This document shows, piece by piece, positions 22,471 through 31,573 of a stretch of DNA of 40,391 bases. The stretch spans positions 1-40,391 of the forward strand of contig DATFXR010000083.1 in NCBI GenBank assembly GCA_035315685.1, read 5' to 3'. Source of the stretch: QHWK01 sp035315685 (GTDB lineage Bacteria; Acidobacteriota; Vicinamibacteria; Vicinamibacterales; CAVVIG01). A program made the translations under genes and the position numbers. Positions within the stretch are counted from its first letter, which is position 1. Every line of letters starts with the position of its first letter. The notes beneath the pieces are model-generated. The model searched no databases. It saw nothing but the letters and a program-made list of their open reading frames with translations, and was not told the origin of the DNA.

Positions 22471-24939
22471 CTACTGGACGATCGGACCCGCGTATCCGAT
22501 TGGCCCTCCGTCGGTAGCCGCGTTCACGTACGGGCTCGACGCCGACAACCGGTAGTCCCCACCCGCGAGGTTCGAGAACCCGACGTCGTTCCAGCTCGCA
22601 GGGAAGTAGTTGGCAATCGGATAGCCGCCAGCGCTTCCCTGGATGAAGGCGTTCGCCGCCACAATCGCACCGGGGAAATACATCGCAATCGTACCGTTGC
22701 CCGGGCTCGCGTTCGATCCCATGATCGCCCAGGCGTTGTCGGGCACGACGTTGTTGGTGAAGACGAAGCCCGTTGTCGGCGGGTCGTCAGCAAACACCAC
22801 CGATGTGCCATCGGTAAACAACGTGTTGTGATCGAACACGATGTTCTGTCCGCCGTCCGCCGTCAACATCACGCCGGCGCCGCCCCAGTTCGCGCTGCTG
22901 ACGTCGAGGAACAGATTATTTTGGAACACCACGTCGTTCGTCACGGTCCATGTGTTCGGCGCGATGCCCAGCACGTCGGCTACTGACGCCACGTGACGGA
23001 CGACGTTGTTGGTGAACTGCAGGTGCTGCACCATCGCCCACGGTGCGCCGCCGTCCTGGTTCACCGGCGTGATCATGAACGCATAGCCCTGTTGTTCCGC
23101 CGCCCAGCAGTACTCGATCAGGTTGCCGTCGATGGTGACGCGTTGTGCGTTCTTGAACTCAATCAGATTCTTGACGATCCAGCCTTCATAGACCCAGCCC
23201 GGCTGCTTCCGAATCGTGTTGCCAGAGATGGTGATGTCCGAGGGCACGAGGTACGGAATCGACGGATCCGATCCGCCGATCATGACGTTCTCCCCGCTCG
23301 CCTCGAGGTAGTTGTTGGCGATCGTGAACGGCCCCGGCCCGTCCGAGATGCCGATCGCCTGCGAGTCGCTCTCCGCCGACTTGATGTCCGAGATGTACGA
23401 ATTGATCACCGACGTCGCCGCCGCGTTCAGCAGAATTCCGCGTTTCGCCCCGTTCGCCGGATCGCCGTGGATGTAGCAGCGATCGAAGACGAGGTCGTGC
23501 GGCACGTCGTCAAACGTGTTCAGGCCGTAGCCGCCGACCTCGACGATCTGATTTTCGGCGTAGGTGCTGACGATCTCGAGCAGCAGGAGCCGATAGTGAT
23601 GCGCGCCGGGCTCGGTGATGAATGCCGCCATGCCCGCGACGCCGCCTTCCACTTTCGCGAGCTGACCGGCGTTGGCGGGCGTGACTCGGACACCGTCAGG
23701 CGGCACGCTCGATGCGGGGGCGGACGATTGGATCGTGATGAAGCTGCTGCCGCCCTTGGCCCGCAGTATGAAGCTGCCGGGATACGTGGCGCCCGCATCG
23801 AGCACGATCGTGTCGCCGGGCTGCGCCGCATCAATCGCGGCCTGCAGATCGCCTCCGGCGGGAACATTGATCGTTCCGCCCGTCGGTGTCGGCGCCGGCG
23901 TCGGAGTTCCGGCCACGAACTCGATCGAATCGAAGTTGCCGACCGACGCGGCCATGGTGTCCATCACCAGCCGTGCGATCTGCGGTCCCGCCGTGAGCGA
24001 CACCGTTCGGCTGACCGTCTGCCAGTTCTGCCAGCCACCGGTATCGGGCACGGTGACGCTGCCGGTCACGTCCACGCCGTTCATCTCGAGATGAAACGTA
24101 CCTCCCTGTCCGAGGGAGGCGACGAGGAAATTGACAGTGTAGCTGCCGGTCCCCGTGACATTGACGCTGTACTTCAACCACTCACCGGGCCTGACCTTGC
24201 ACACGTCGTAGCCGCCCGACGCCGCCGGCTCGATGTCGACATCGGTCGATCGGTACGCGCCGGTGCTGTTGCCGCTGGTGGCGTCGTGATAGGCGATCCC
24301 TTCGCCGCCGTCGTCGAAGTCCTCTGCCTGAACGACGCCGGGCAGCGACACGGCGGTCCCGGTGAATGGTGTCGAACCGGTCGGCGTCGCCTGCATGAAC
24401 GTCATCGATGCCAGATTTCCGATTCCGCCCGAGGCACCATTCGAGTCCATGACGAGGTGCGCGATCTGTGTGCCGGCCGACAGCGTCACGGTTGTCGACA
24501 CGCTCTGCCATGTCTGCCAGCCGCCGGTGTTCGGGACCGTGATCGCGCCGGTGACATTCGTACCGTCGAACTCGACGTGGAATGTTCCGCCCTGTCCGCG
24601 CGACGCGACGCGAAACGTGGCGGTGTATGAACCGGCGCTCGCGATGTTGACCGTGTAGTTGAGCCATTCGCCTGCGCGAACCTTCATCAGGTCGTAGCCG
24701 CCCTCGGTGCTGGCCTCGAGATCCACGTCGGTCTGTCGGTAAACCCCTCCCGTGTTGCCGCTCGTCGTGTCGTGATAGGCGACTCCTTCCCCGCCGTTGT
24801 CGAAGTCGGACGCCGCGATCGTGCCGGGAATCGCTGCCGCCGTTCCGGTGAACGGCGCCGACGTCGCTGCAATGGTCGGGCGTCCGCTCACCATTGCTGC
24901 CGCAGCGCAGAAACACACACAACTCACCACTCGTCGCAT
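22471..24939 (-). CDS. Secreted protein with two CBM6 modules and a right-handed beta-helix
   Basis: 822 residues. Signal peptide about 1-25 (VVSCVCFCAAAAMVSG). Two CBM6-like modules about 30-165 and 168-312; both contain GEWLNYT/GEWLKYS-type and TGGWQTWQ/TGGWQNWQ motifs. A Pro/Thr linker (TPTPAPTPTGG), then a parallel beta-helix of about 490 residues. It opens with INVPAGGDLQAAIDAAQPGD and contains many short Asn-rich strands (ISGNTIRKQPG, FTNNVVRHV). Beta-helix proteins of this type are often polysaccharide lyases or hydrolases, but the catalytic residues cannot be assigned by eye. ATG 24939 has GAGGAG five bases upstream; the open frame to 25038 has no such support. The sigma-54 hairpin arrangement of the paralogs is not seen here. 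Confidence 0.88.
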   Translation of the reverse strand: MRRVVSCVCFCAAAAMVSGRPTIAATSAPFTGTAAAIPGTIAASDFDNGGEGVAYHDTTSGNTGGVYRQTDVDLEASTEGGYDLMKVRAGEWLNYTVNIASAGSYTATFRVASRGQGGTFHVEFDGTNVTGAITVPNTGGWQTWQSVSTTVTLSAGTQIAHLVMDSNGASGGIGNLASMTFMQATPTGSTPFTGTAVSLPGVVQAEDFDDGGEGIAYHDATSGNSTGAYRSTDVDIEPAASGGYDVCKVRPGEWLKYSVNVTGTGSYTVNFLVASLGQGGTFHLEMNGVDVTGSVTVPDTGGWQNWQTVSRTVSLTAGPQIARLVMDTMAASVGNFDSIEFVAGTPTPAPTPTGGTINVPAGGDLQAAIDAAQPGDTIVLDAGATYPGSFILRAKGGSSFITIQSSAPASSVPPDGVRVTPANAGQLAKVEGGVAGMAAFITEPGAHHYRLLLLEIVSTYAENQIVEVGGYGLNTFDDVPHDLVFDRCYIHGDPANGAKRGILLNAAATSVINSYISDIKSAESDSQAIGISDGPGPFTIANNYLEASGENVMIGGSDPSIPYLVPSDITISGNTIRKQPGWVYEGWIVKNLIEFKNAQRVTIDGNLIEYCWAAEQQGYAFMITPVNQDGGAPWAMVQHLQFTNNVVRHVASVADVLGIAPNTWTVTNDVVFQNNLFLDVSSANWGGAGVMLTADGGQNIVFDHNTLFTDGTSVVFADDPPTTGFVFTNNVVPDNAWAIMGSNASPGNGTIAMYFPGAIVAANAFIQGSAGGYPIANYFPASWNDVGFSNLAGGDYRLSASSPYVNAATDGGPIGYAGPIVQ

Positions 24940-25084
24940 CGTCTCTCCTCGATCAGGCAGAAGTGCTGCGGCTCGGCTCACCGCAAAGATGACGCCGATG
25001 CTCGTCCACGGCGCATTCGCGTGAGTTTCCTGCCGCAACGCTTCACGAAGGACGCGATCGGCGCCACGGACGACGCGTCGATGT

Positions 25085-25097
25085 TGTAAGACTTACA
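25085..25097. promoter_or_regulatory. TGTAAG-A-CTTACA operator-like palindrome
   Basis: A perfect 6-bp inverted repeat around one central base, about 150 bp upstream of the beta-helix gene. It may be a transcription-factor site; no partner copy was found. Confidence 0.3.
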
Positions 25098-25149
25098 CGC
25101 CGGAGCAGGCTCGACTGCGAGAACACATGCGAAAACGCGCGCTCGACCG

Positions 25150-25503
25150 TCAGACATCGCTGTCAGTGTGTTCAGCGTTGATGCGCGCATGATCAGCGCG
25201 ACACGGTAACGGCACCACTCGCAGAAAATTGACGTTCGCAATGCCATTGGTGCCCGCGGAGGCTTCCTGAGCCGATCCAGCCACGACACCCGGCGACAGA
25301 CCGAACTGCACGCGGCCGACGCTCGGGGAGTTGGCCCGCCAGCGCACGACCATGCTGGTCGGCGTGCCGAGCTGCAGGTACGGACCGCGGCTGATCGTCG
25401 ATTGAGAACCGAGCGGTGCGGGGGTGTCGTCGCGAGCGCAGCAAAAACGAGGGCGACCGCCCGGATGTTGCGCGACCAGATCGGGGAGACACGGTTGATT
25501 CCG
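25150..25503 (-). pseudogene. Remnant: metallophosphatase N-terminus joined to a CBM6 tail
   Basis: A hydrophobic signal-like stretch (NIRAVALVFAALAT, about 25495-25430) lies in one frame. It continues, after a frame change near 25425, into SRGPYLQLGTPTSMVVRWR and VGRVQFGLSPGVV, which resemble the N-terminal Fn3-like domain of purple acid phosphatase-type metallophosphoesterases. About 60 residues in, the frame runs straight into AGTNGIANVNFLRVV, the last strand of the CBM6 modules found elsewhere in this window, then stops at 25150. The phosphatase catalytic domain and most of the CBM6 are missing. A large internal deletion plus a frameshift best explains it. Confidence 0.7.
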
Positions 25504-25623
25504 CCTTCTGGAAACGGCCTGCGAGCGGGTCGCCGAGCGTCCACGAAGCCCGCGCGCGCCTGCGCTCGCGCCGATCGGTTAGCGTGAGGATCGTGACAAC
25601 AGTCGATCGAAACCTCGACGTCG

Positions 25624-27084
25624 CTATCTGATCGTGAGCTGTGCAACCACCGGATCGTGGTCGGACGGCCTGACCCCGTCGACGACCGTGTACGGCACGG
25701 CGACGCCGTCGACCGACACCAGGTTCGGGGAGAGGAAGATGTAGTCGATCCGCGATTGACCTTCCGTCGCGCCGCTTCCGTTATAGGAACTCGCCGTTCC
25801 GGAGTACGCCGCGTTCAGCCAGCCGTCCACATACGAGCCGACGAGGGAGTAGTAGTCGGGCGTGTCCTGCCACGTGTTGAAGTCGCCCATGAATACTCGG
25901 GGCTCGGAGAAATTCGACAGCCACCACATCGCCTCCCCGATCTGGGTGGGCCGCCACGAGGCGTTGTCGTATTCGATGTGGGTCGAGAACAGGTTCACCG
26001 TGCGGCCATCGACGAGCACTCCCACCTGTGCGACGCCGCGGCCGAAGTCCAGCACGAAGGAATTCGCCGACACGAGCGGCAACGATGACAGGATCACGTT
26101 GCCGACGCCGTTCGGGTTGACGGCCTGCATGTACCACGTCATCCCGGTCTTCTGCTGCATCAGTGATCGCAGCCACTCGCTCATGTCGAAGTTGTAGGCG
26201 CAGGTGCCCGAATAGAAGTTCACCTCGTTCAGGCTGACCACCTGGACGTTCTGCGCGATGATCGTGTCCGTGATGCGGTCGGGACTGCAGACGCCGTCCG
26301 ACCCCATCGTCTTGTGAATGTTGTACTGCATCACGCGAAGCGTGCCGCCGGTCGGCGGCGGAGGTGGCGGCGGTGGAGGTGGCGGCGGCGGTGGCGGCGG
26401 TGGAGCAGAGTCTCCGTAGGTGACGACGAGCCGCGGCCGGACGTTGGGATCCGATGCGCGCGTCGAGTAGAACTCCCGGTAGTTGCCGCCGTTGGCGCCG
26501 CCGGTGTCGATCAGGCCGACGCGCGTGTACCGCGAACCGAATTCACCGTTGACGGCGCGCTGCACCAGGCTGGTGAGATCGAATGCGTACGCCGATCCGA
26601 TTGCGTTGTTCACCCAGGTAGTGCCGAAACTGTCGCCGTAATCGCCGCCCCAGTTCGACCAGCCCTGTCCAGATCGGAAGTAGTACCAGTTGGTCTGGCC
26701 TTTGACGAACGACTGTGTGACGTTGAACGCGGTCAACGGCCGGTATTCACCGCTCTCGGCGTTCTTCAGCACGAGATACAGCGTCGCGCTCTGAATCACG
26801 GCGTTCGCCGGGATGTTGCTCTGGGTGTCGATCTTCAGGAGGATGCGGCGTTGATAGTTGTCGGAGTTGCTGACTTTCGAGGCGAGCACGCCGCTGTTGC
26901 TGAAATCGGTCATGCCGGCGGCGCCGCCCTGGATAGTGAGATCGGCGTTGATCTGTGTTCCCGGCGCACTCAGCGTCGTCGTGGTCTGCGCTGACGCACT
27001 TGCAGCGAAGCCGCACAGCGCGATCAGGACGACCAGTTGACGGATGAATCGCAGAGTACGGGGCGGTGAGCACACATGCGCCAT
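25624..27084 (-). CDS. Secreted DNRLRE + endonuclease/exonuclease/phosphatase protein
   Basis: 486 residues. Signal peptide about 1-32 (RQLVVLIALCGFAASASA). A DNRLRE-type beta-sandwich about 35-235 (RRILLKIDTQSNIPANAVIQ, YRVGLIDTGG-like, RPRLVVTYG). A run of about 17 prolines near 240-256, then the EEP fold about 262-486. Catalytic-type motifs are present: MQYNIHK, VSLNEVNF, LFSTHIEYDN, MGDFNTW, SRIDYIFLS and PSDHDPVVAQL. The family includes DNases, sphingomyelinases and inositol phosphatases. A secreted DNase or phosphodiesterase bound to polysaccharide is the likely reading. ATG 27084 has GGAGG 11 bases upstream. The open frame to 27372 is not convincing coding sequence. Confidence 0.88.
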   Translation of the reverse strand: MAHVCSPPRTLRFIRQLVVLIALCGFAASASAQTTTTLSAPGTQINADLTIQGGAAGMTDFSNSGVLASKVSNSDNYQRRILLKIDTQSNIPANAVIQSATLYLVLKNAESGEYRPLTAFNVTQSFVKGQTNWYYFRSGQGWSNWGGDYGDSFGTTWVNNAIGSAYAFDLTSLVQRAVNGEFGSRYTRVGLIDTGGANGGNYREFYSTRASDPNVRPRLVVTYGDSAPPPPPPPPPPPPPPPPPTGGTLRVMQYNIHKTMGSDGVCSPDRITDTIIAQNVQVVSLNEVNFYSGTCAYNFDMSEWLRSLMQQKTGMTWYMQAVNPNGVGNVILSSLPLVSANSFVLDFGRGVAQVGVLVDGRTVNLFSTHIEYDNASWRPTQIGEAMWWLSNFSEPRVFMGDFNTWQDTPDYYSLVGSYVDGWLNAAYSGTASSYNGSGATEGQSRIDYIFLSPNLVSVDGVAVPYTVVDGVRPSDHDPVVAQLTIR

Positions 27085-27725
27085 AAACAATCGGGCCTCC
27101 GAAAATTTGCGCGCGCCGGCGTCGGCGCGTTGATGATTGCGGTTGGTTCGAACCTTTCGTTCCGCGTTCTTATCGGTTGCGCGACGAAAGTTCTTAGCGC
27201 GAGATCGAGACGCGACCCGCCCGACGCGCGCATCACGCGAGGCGTGCAGACGTGCAGTCTGGCGTCCGGCCGATGCATCGCATCGACAGGGCGTCACCGC
27301 GCACGTCTCGATCGCTGGTCGGAACTTTCGGGAACGGTCTAGACGGTCTGACTGTTGGCCGCCTACGGGCAAGCACGTTGCCAGTTCGGCAACGTCTCAT
27401 TTCTCACAGGTTTCCGGCGGGTTCGAGGCTTGCGTGCTCCCTGGCGGACGAAGCTGAACAGAATCGGAACTCTGCCGTTTGTAAATTTTACCAGGCAGCT
27501 CGACAGAGCTGGCTTTTCACGCCCAAAAACGTCACTGCACGGACGCCGTCGGCCAAAGATTGCGTCCGATTCTCATACAGATGACTTGGATCCGGCTGTT
27601 TTACTGTTGAGATTAGTGGAGGGTTGTAATCAGACAATGCACACTGCTGGCCCGACGTCTCAACACAAGGAGAGCGAAACACGGGCTGGTGTTCGGCTGG
27701 ACAGCTGCTTGCGGTGAGCTCGCGC
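27085..27725. other. Long intergenic region upstream of the EEP protein
   Basis: 641 bp without a credible gene. Notable items: a GGTTCGAACC palindrome (27145-27154), the same stem as the paralog leader hairpins but with no loop; a TGGCAA-N5-TTGC element on the minus strand (27369-27383), matching the sigma-54 core but 285 bp from the ATG; and ACGTTGCC-N5-GGCAACGT (27375-27395) overlapping it. 27470-27640 is AT-richer than the surroundings. Confidence 0.5.
27369..27383 (-). promoter_or_regulatory. Candidate sigma-54 element upstream of the EEP protein
   Basis: TGGCAA-N5-TTGC on the minus strand fits the RpoN core spacing. It overlaps a perfect 8-bp inverted repeat (27375-27382 and 27388-27395). 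Unlike the paralog promoters it is far from the gene and has no hairpin 14 bp downstream, so it is weaker. Confidence 0.35.
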
Positions 27726-28559
27726 TCACGCGAACGCGCGACGCGCTCCAAGGCTCCTGAGCAGCGCAAGCCGCCACGCGACGAGGCTCGAAGACAGCCG
27801 GTCCACCTGGCGCTGCCACGTCTGCTCACGCCCACAGACTTCGAGGTCGAAGACGTTTCGCAGTGCGGCCTTGCTCGAGAGCGCGACGAGGCCGTCGTCG
27901 CGCATGGCCCACATCATCCCGGCCAGCGCCAGTTGGTGACGCCGTGCGCCCGTCTTGCGATAGAGGTCTCGGATGCGCGCGCAGTTCTGCATGTGGCGGG
28001 CATGCTTGTGGGCTTTGTACGGCCGTCCATCGCGCGTTCTGGCCCGCTGCGCGACCTTCAGGAATTTGTGGACGCCGAACGAGAAGCACTCGAAGTCGGA
28101 GACGATTTCGCCATGGTTGACGAACGGCGCCGGTGGCCCTGTCCACAGCCGCTGCTCGACATCTGCCGGGTCAGGGTCGACGAACAATTCGTCGGTGATC
28201 TCGCCCCACCGAACCCCCGATCGGAACAGGTGCACGCCGAGTGTCTCCTCTTCGGTGAAGCAATCCCAGATCGGAAAGGCGAAGTGCCCGACGTCCGGCC
28301 AGTCGTCGACCGCGCGAACCGCATCGGCGAGCGATGTGTCCGACCGCAGCGTCATGTCGGCGTCGATTTTGAGAAAGAGGTCGAACGCCGCCGCGCGGTC
28401 CATGATCGTCGCGTACAGGCGATTGTGCGCCTCACGGTTCGCCAGACCGCCGATGATCTCGTGCTCGAAATCCTGAAAGGACTGACGCGTCAGCTGTCGG
28501 GTCAGTACGGGGAGGGCCGCCTCTCCCGTGCTCAAGGTGAGAATCAGGAGCTTCGCCAC
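27726..28559 (-). CDS. GT-A-fold glycosyltransferase-like protein
   Basis: 277 residues, cytoplasmic. It opens with a beta-strand (KLLILTLSTGE), then EHEIIGGLANREAHNRLYAT and FLKIDADMTLR, where DAD is a DxD-type metal/nucleotide-sugar motif. A Trp/His-rich middle (HGEIVSDFECFSFGVHKF) follows. It does not match a GT family I can name with certainty. The start is GTG 28559, 16 bases after the upstream GT2 stop. Context (after a GT2 and a PLD/CBM6 gene on the same strand) supports a sugar-transfer role. The C-terminus is basic and helical. Confidence 0.75.
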   Translation of the reverse strand: MAKLLILTLSTGEAALPVLTRQLTRQSFQDFEHEIIGGLANREAHNRLYATIMDRAAAFDLFLKIDADMTLRSDTSLADAVRAVDDWPDVGHFAFPIWDCFTEEETLGVHLFRSGVRWGEITDELFVDPDPADVEQRLWTGPPAPFVNHGEIVSDFECFSFGVHKFLKVAQRARTRDGRPYKAHKHARHMQNCARIRDLYRKTGARRHQLALAGMMWAMRDDGLVALSSKAALRNVFDLEVCGREQTWQRQVDRLSSSLVAWRLALLRSLGARRAFA

Positions 28560-28575
28560 GTCACATGACTGCCGC

Positions 28576-29580
28576 TTACGACAGACTGACCTGCGGCGAC
28601 GGTATCACGACCTTCCGTTCGGCCCACCGCTGCTTCGCGATGCCGGCGAAGAAACAGAGCCAGAGCTCGTGCTCGAAGGCCACCGCGGCGTCACCGCGCA
28701 GGCGTGCACGGATCATGTCCCTCGTGTGTGCCACGAGCGTTCGATACATGTATCGCGGCACGCCGCCTATCCGAGGTACCGTCGAGAAATCGAGCCGCGA
28801 CTGATCGGGAGCATCCATGTCGACGCCGAGCTTCGTGAACAGGATCGCGCGGCTGATGCCGTGCCAGTAGTACCACCGACGGAAGTACTCCTTCGTGAGC
28901 CGTTCGGCGTCGACGACGTGATGAACGATCATGTCCGGAACATAGAAGCCGCGCAGTCCCGCGGCACGGGCCCGGAGATGCCATTCGCGCTGGGCCTGAT
29001 TGCGCAACGTGCCGGCCTTCCTGCCAAGCCGGTTGTCGAAGAGATCGATTCGTTCGTAGGTTTCCCGGCGTGCGGCGGTGTTGATGCCCAGGGGCCATGG
29101 CATGCCGTTCACGCCGAATTCGCGCGGGGCGTCGCCGTAATCCTGCAAGGCGAGCACCGCCCAGTGGCCGCCGCTCGGCCCGTTTGGCAGCCATGCCGGA
29201 CGAGGGCCGCCCCACAGCGGCCGCACCCTTCCGCCAACGTAGTCGCAACCGTGCGCGTCGAGAGCGGCAGCCGCCCTGGTCAGCCAATCCGCCTCGACGC
29301 GCGCGTCGTCGTCAGTGGTCGCGATGACCCGTCCCCTCGCTGCGCGGATGCCTGTGTTGAGAGCCGCATAGCGGCCTTGTTCGGGCTCGAAGAGATAGCG
29401 CAGCGGCGCCGGAAAGGCTGGCGCCTCCTCCTCGATGACCTCGCGCGTGTGGTCGGGCGATCTGTTGTCGACGACCAGCAGCTCCCAGTCGTCTGCGACA
29501 TCGAGTCTCGCAATGCTGCGAATCGTCTGGCGCAATTCGTCCGCGCGGTTGTAGGTCGGGATGACGATCGAGAAGGTCAT
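28576..29580 (-). CDS. Glycosyltransferase family 2
   Basis: 334 residues. FSIVIPTYNR and WELLVVDNRSPDH form the nucleotide-binding half. TTDDDARVEADWL carries the DxD acids, and the sequence continues with FYVPDMIVHHVV. The C-terminal part (RLTKEYFRRWYYWHGISRA, VPRYMYRTLVAH) is shared with the GT2 at 34027 (RLTKRYFRRWSFWHGVSL, VPRYMIGVAV). The two genes are therefore diverged paralogs or close relatives. ATG 29580 has GAGGA eight bases upstream. The gene follows the PLD/CBM6 gene by 14 bases, so the two are probably cotranscribed. Substrates unknown. Confidence 0.9.
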   Translation of the reverse strand: MTFSIVIPTYNRADELRQTIRSIARLDVADDWELLVVDNRSPDHTREVIEEEAPAFPAPLRYLFEPEQGRYAALNTGIRAARGRVIATTDDDARVEADWLTRAAAALDAHGCDYVGGRVRPLWGGPRPAWLPNGPSGGHWAVLALQDYGDAPREFGVNGMPWPLGINTAARRETYERIDLFDNRLGRKAGTLRNQAQREWHLRARAAGLRGFYVPDMIVHHVVDAERLTKEYFRRWYYWHGISRAILFTKLGVDMDAPDQSRLDFSTVPRIGGVPRYMYRTLVAHTRDMIRARLRGDAAVAFEHELWLCFFAGIAKQRWAERKVVIPSPQVSLS

Positions 29581-29594
29581 TACAGTCGTCCTCG

Positions 29595-31499
29595 TCAGAA
29601 CCCGATCCAGAAGTAGTTGTAATTGCCAACGCCGCCGCCCGAGCCGTTGGCGTCGAACGAAACGCGGAGAACGTGTTGACCGGGCGTGAGCGACATGCTC
29701 CCCGCGTAGAGGTTCGCCCAGTTCTGCCACCCGCCGGTGTCGGGAACGGCAACCGGTCCGGTCCGATCGACGCCGTCCACTTCGACGTGGAAGACGGCAC
29801 CGGTGCCGACGTTGGCGATGCGAACCCAGAATTGATAGGTGGCGGCCGTCGTGACATTGACCGTGTACTTCAGCCATTCGCCTGCGCGGGTCTTCATCAC
29901 GTCGAAGCCGCTGTCGGCTGGGTCGTTTGTCGGCTCGATATCGACATCAGTGACGCGATAGACGTTACCCGCATTGCCGGCGGTCGTGTCGAAGTACGCG
30001 ATCGACTGGCCACCTTCGTCGAAGTTCTCAGCCTCCACGGATCCAGGCAGCGGCGGCGGCGTTCCACCGAACGGCGTATTTCCACCACCACCACCACCGC
30101 CCGACCCGCCGGTCGTGAAGCTCCAGACCGGTCCGCCGTTGACCTGCTGGGCCCACGTCCGATCGACGATGCGCCAGAAGTACGTCGTGCCGGGTTGCAG
30201 GTTGTTGATCGTGAAGGTTTCGATGACGCCGGGATCGGGCGCACCGATCTGCTGATTTCCCTGCAACAGCGGCGGGTTCGACGACGTCCCGAAATAGATG
30301 TCGTAGAAATGCGACCATGGTCCGCCGTCCCACGTCAGCGTCACGCTCGTGCCGCTCACGGTTGCGCCGTTCGACGGCGACGAGTACGCAGGTGGGTCGG
30401 GCGGCAGCGGCTGGAACGGAACGAACAGCGACGGGTCGTTCCACACGGTCTGAAATTGATTGGCGAACCACTGGAAGAACCATGGCTTCCCGAGGTTCGG
30501 ATTGTAGAAGTAGTTGTGCTCGTCCTGATTGATCGCCGACGCGATCGTCCAGTTCGACGAGCCGAAGATCGCCTCGCCGAGCCCGTAGAGGATCACCGAG
30601 GCCTCGTGCGTCAGGCCCTGATGCTGTCGAATCTTGACCTGGGCGCCGGCCATGTACATCCGGTCGACTTCCTTCGAATCGTACAGGCGCTTGGGATTCC
30701 GGTATTCCTGAGGCTCCGTGATGAGCCGGACCGGAACCCCGCGTCCGACCGCACGAATGATCGCGTCGGTCGGGCGATCGTCGGTGACGCGGAACACGAT
30801 CGTGTCGATCGCCTGCCACTCCGCATCGATTCGTGACGTCAGGCGGGCGCCGAAATCTTCGGTGGGCGGGAAGTCCATCGCCGGGTCGATATCGTACTTC
30901 GGATAATTTCGCACCAGCGGGCCATTGATGTTCGCGTAGTTCCGGAAGACGGTGGTGTCGATCCAGCGACCATCGAATCGGCGGCGGAAGCTGTTGGTGA
31001 TCGAGTTGTCGTTGGTGAAGAAAACCGCTTCGTCCTCGTAGTTCGAGTTAGGCGTCGCGGCCACGTAGGAGAAGGGATCGTAGTTCGCCTTGCTGAACTC
31101 GACCATGTTCTGGCCATGGAACAGCATCATCTTGAAATGCAGCACATCCTCCCCGAATTTCTCGCGCATCGGGATCCCGGCGTTGCTCAACATCTGGAGC
31201 ATCACCGGGTTTCCCGGGTAGGTTGGATTTGCGCGCGTGTCGACCAGGACCCGGATCGGCACACCTGCCTGCCAGCGCTGAATGAGCTCCGTCGCGTAGC
31301 GAGAGTCCTGCATATACCAGAAGCCGACGTCGATTCCGATCTGCTCGTTGCGGATCAGGTTGAGGATGGGCTCACGGCAATCCTCGTATCGCGGATCGCA
31401 GAGACGCTCCGGCGGTGGAACCTGCACCTGGGCGACCGCGCGAAGCGGCGCGGCAACGAGTAGAAACAAAGCAACGAGAATGGAAAACCATTGGCTCAT
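29595..31499 (-). CDS. Secreted phospholipase-D-fold protein with Fn3 and CBM6
   Basis: 634 residues. Signal peptide about 1-24 (FSILVALFLLVAAPLRAVAQ). PLD-type region about 30-360, Fn3-like about 370-475 (TLTWDGG, TYFWRIVDRTW), Gly-rich linker, then CBM6 about 485-634 (LPGSVEAENFDEGGQS, GEWLKYTVNV, TGGWQNWANL). The first HKD half has H121-x-K123 (LHFKMMLF). In the second half H298 is kept, but the lysine position is A300 (THEASVIL), followed by FGSSNWT. The second active-site half may therefore be impaired or unusual. Family members cleave phosphodiesters (nucleases, lipases, transferases). ATG 31499 begins the signal peptide; the open frame to 31637 is not supported. Confidence 0.85.
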   Translation of the reverse strand: MSQWFSILVALFLLVAAPLRAVAQVQVPPPERLCDPRYEDCREPILNLIRNEQIGIDVGFWYMQDSRYATELIQRWQAGVPIRVLVDTRANPTYPGNPVMLQMLSNAGIPMREKFGEDVLHFKMMLFHGQNMVEFSKANYDPFSYVAATPNSNYEDEAVFFTNDNSITNSFRRRFDGRWIDTTVFRNYANINGPLVRNYPKYDIDPAMDFPPTEDFGARLTSRIDAEWQAIDTIVFRVTDDRPTDAIIRAVGRGVPVRLITEPQEYRNPKRLYDSKEVDRMYMAGAQVKIRQHQGLTHEASVILYGLGEAIFGSSNWTIASAINQDEHNYFYNPNLGKPWFFQWFANQFQTVWNDPSLFVPFQPLPPDPPAYSSPSNGATVSGTSVTLTWDGGPWSHFYDIYFGTSSNPPLLQGNQQIGAPDPGVIETFTINNLQPGTTYFWRIVDRTWAQQVNGGPVWSFTTGGSGGGGGGGNTPFGGTPPPLPGSVEAENFDEGGQSIAYFDTTAGNAGNVYRVTDVDIEPTNDPADSGFDVMKTRAGEWLKYTVNVTTAATYQFWVRIANVGTGAVFHVEVDGVDRTGPVAVPDTGGWQNWANLYAGSMSLTPGQHVLRVSFDANGSGGGVGNYNYFWIGF

Positions 31500-31559
31500 G
31501 CGAATCGCAAAGGCAACGCGTGTGCCGCGGGGGCAGTTGCGACGTCCGGGCGTAACCGA

Positions 31560-31573
31560 CCGGACCGGTCCGG
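31560..31573. promoter_or_regulatory. CCGGACCGGTCCGG palindrome in divergent promoter region
   Basis: A 14-bp perfect palindrome. Its right half box CCGGTCCGG recurs at 31618-31626. It lies between the divergent PLD/CBM6 and GT2 genes and may be a repressor or activator site. Confidence 0.35.

Noticed and set aside
24983..24997. Possible -24/-12 element (CGGCGT-N5-TTGC) before the beta-helix gene
   Set aside because: Two mismatches, no hairpin at 14 bp, no dyad or paired sites. Too weak to call.
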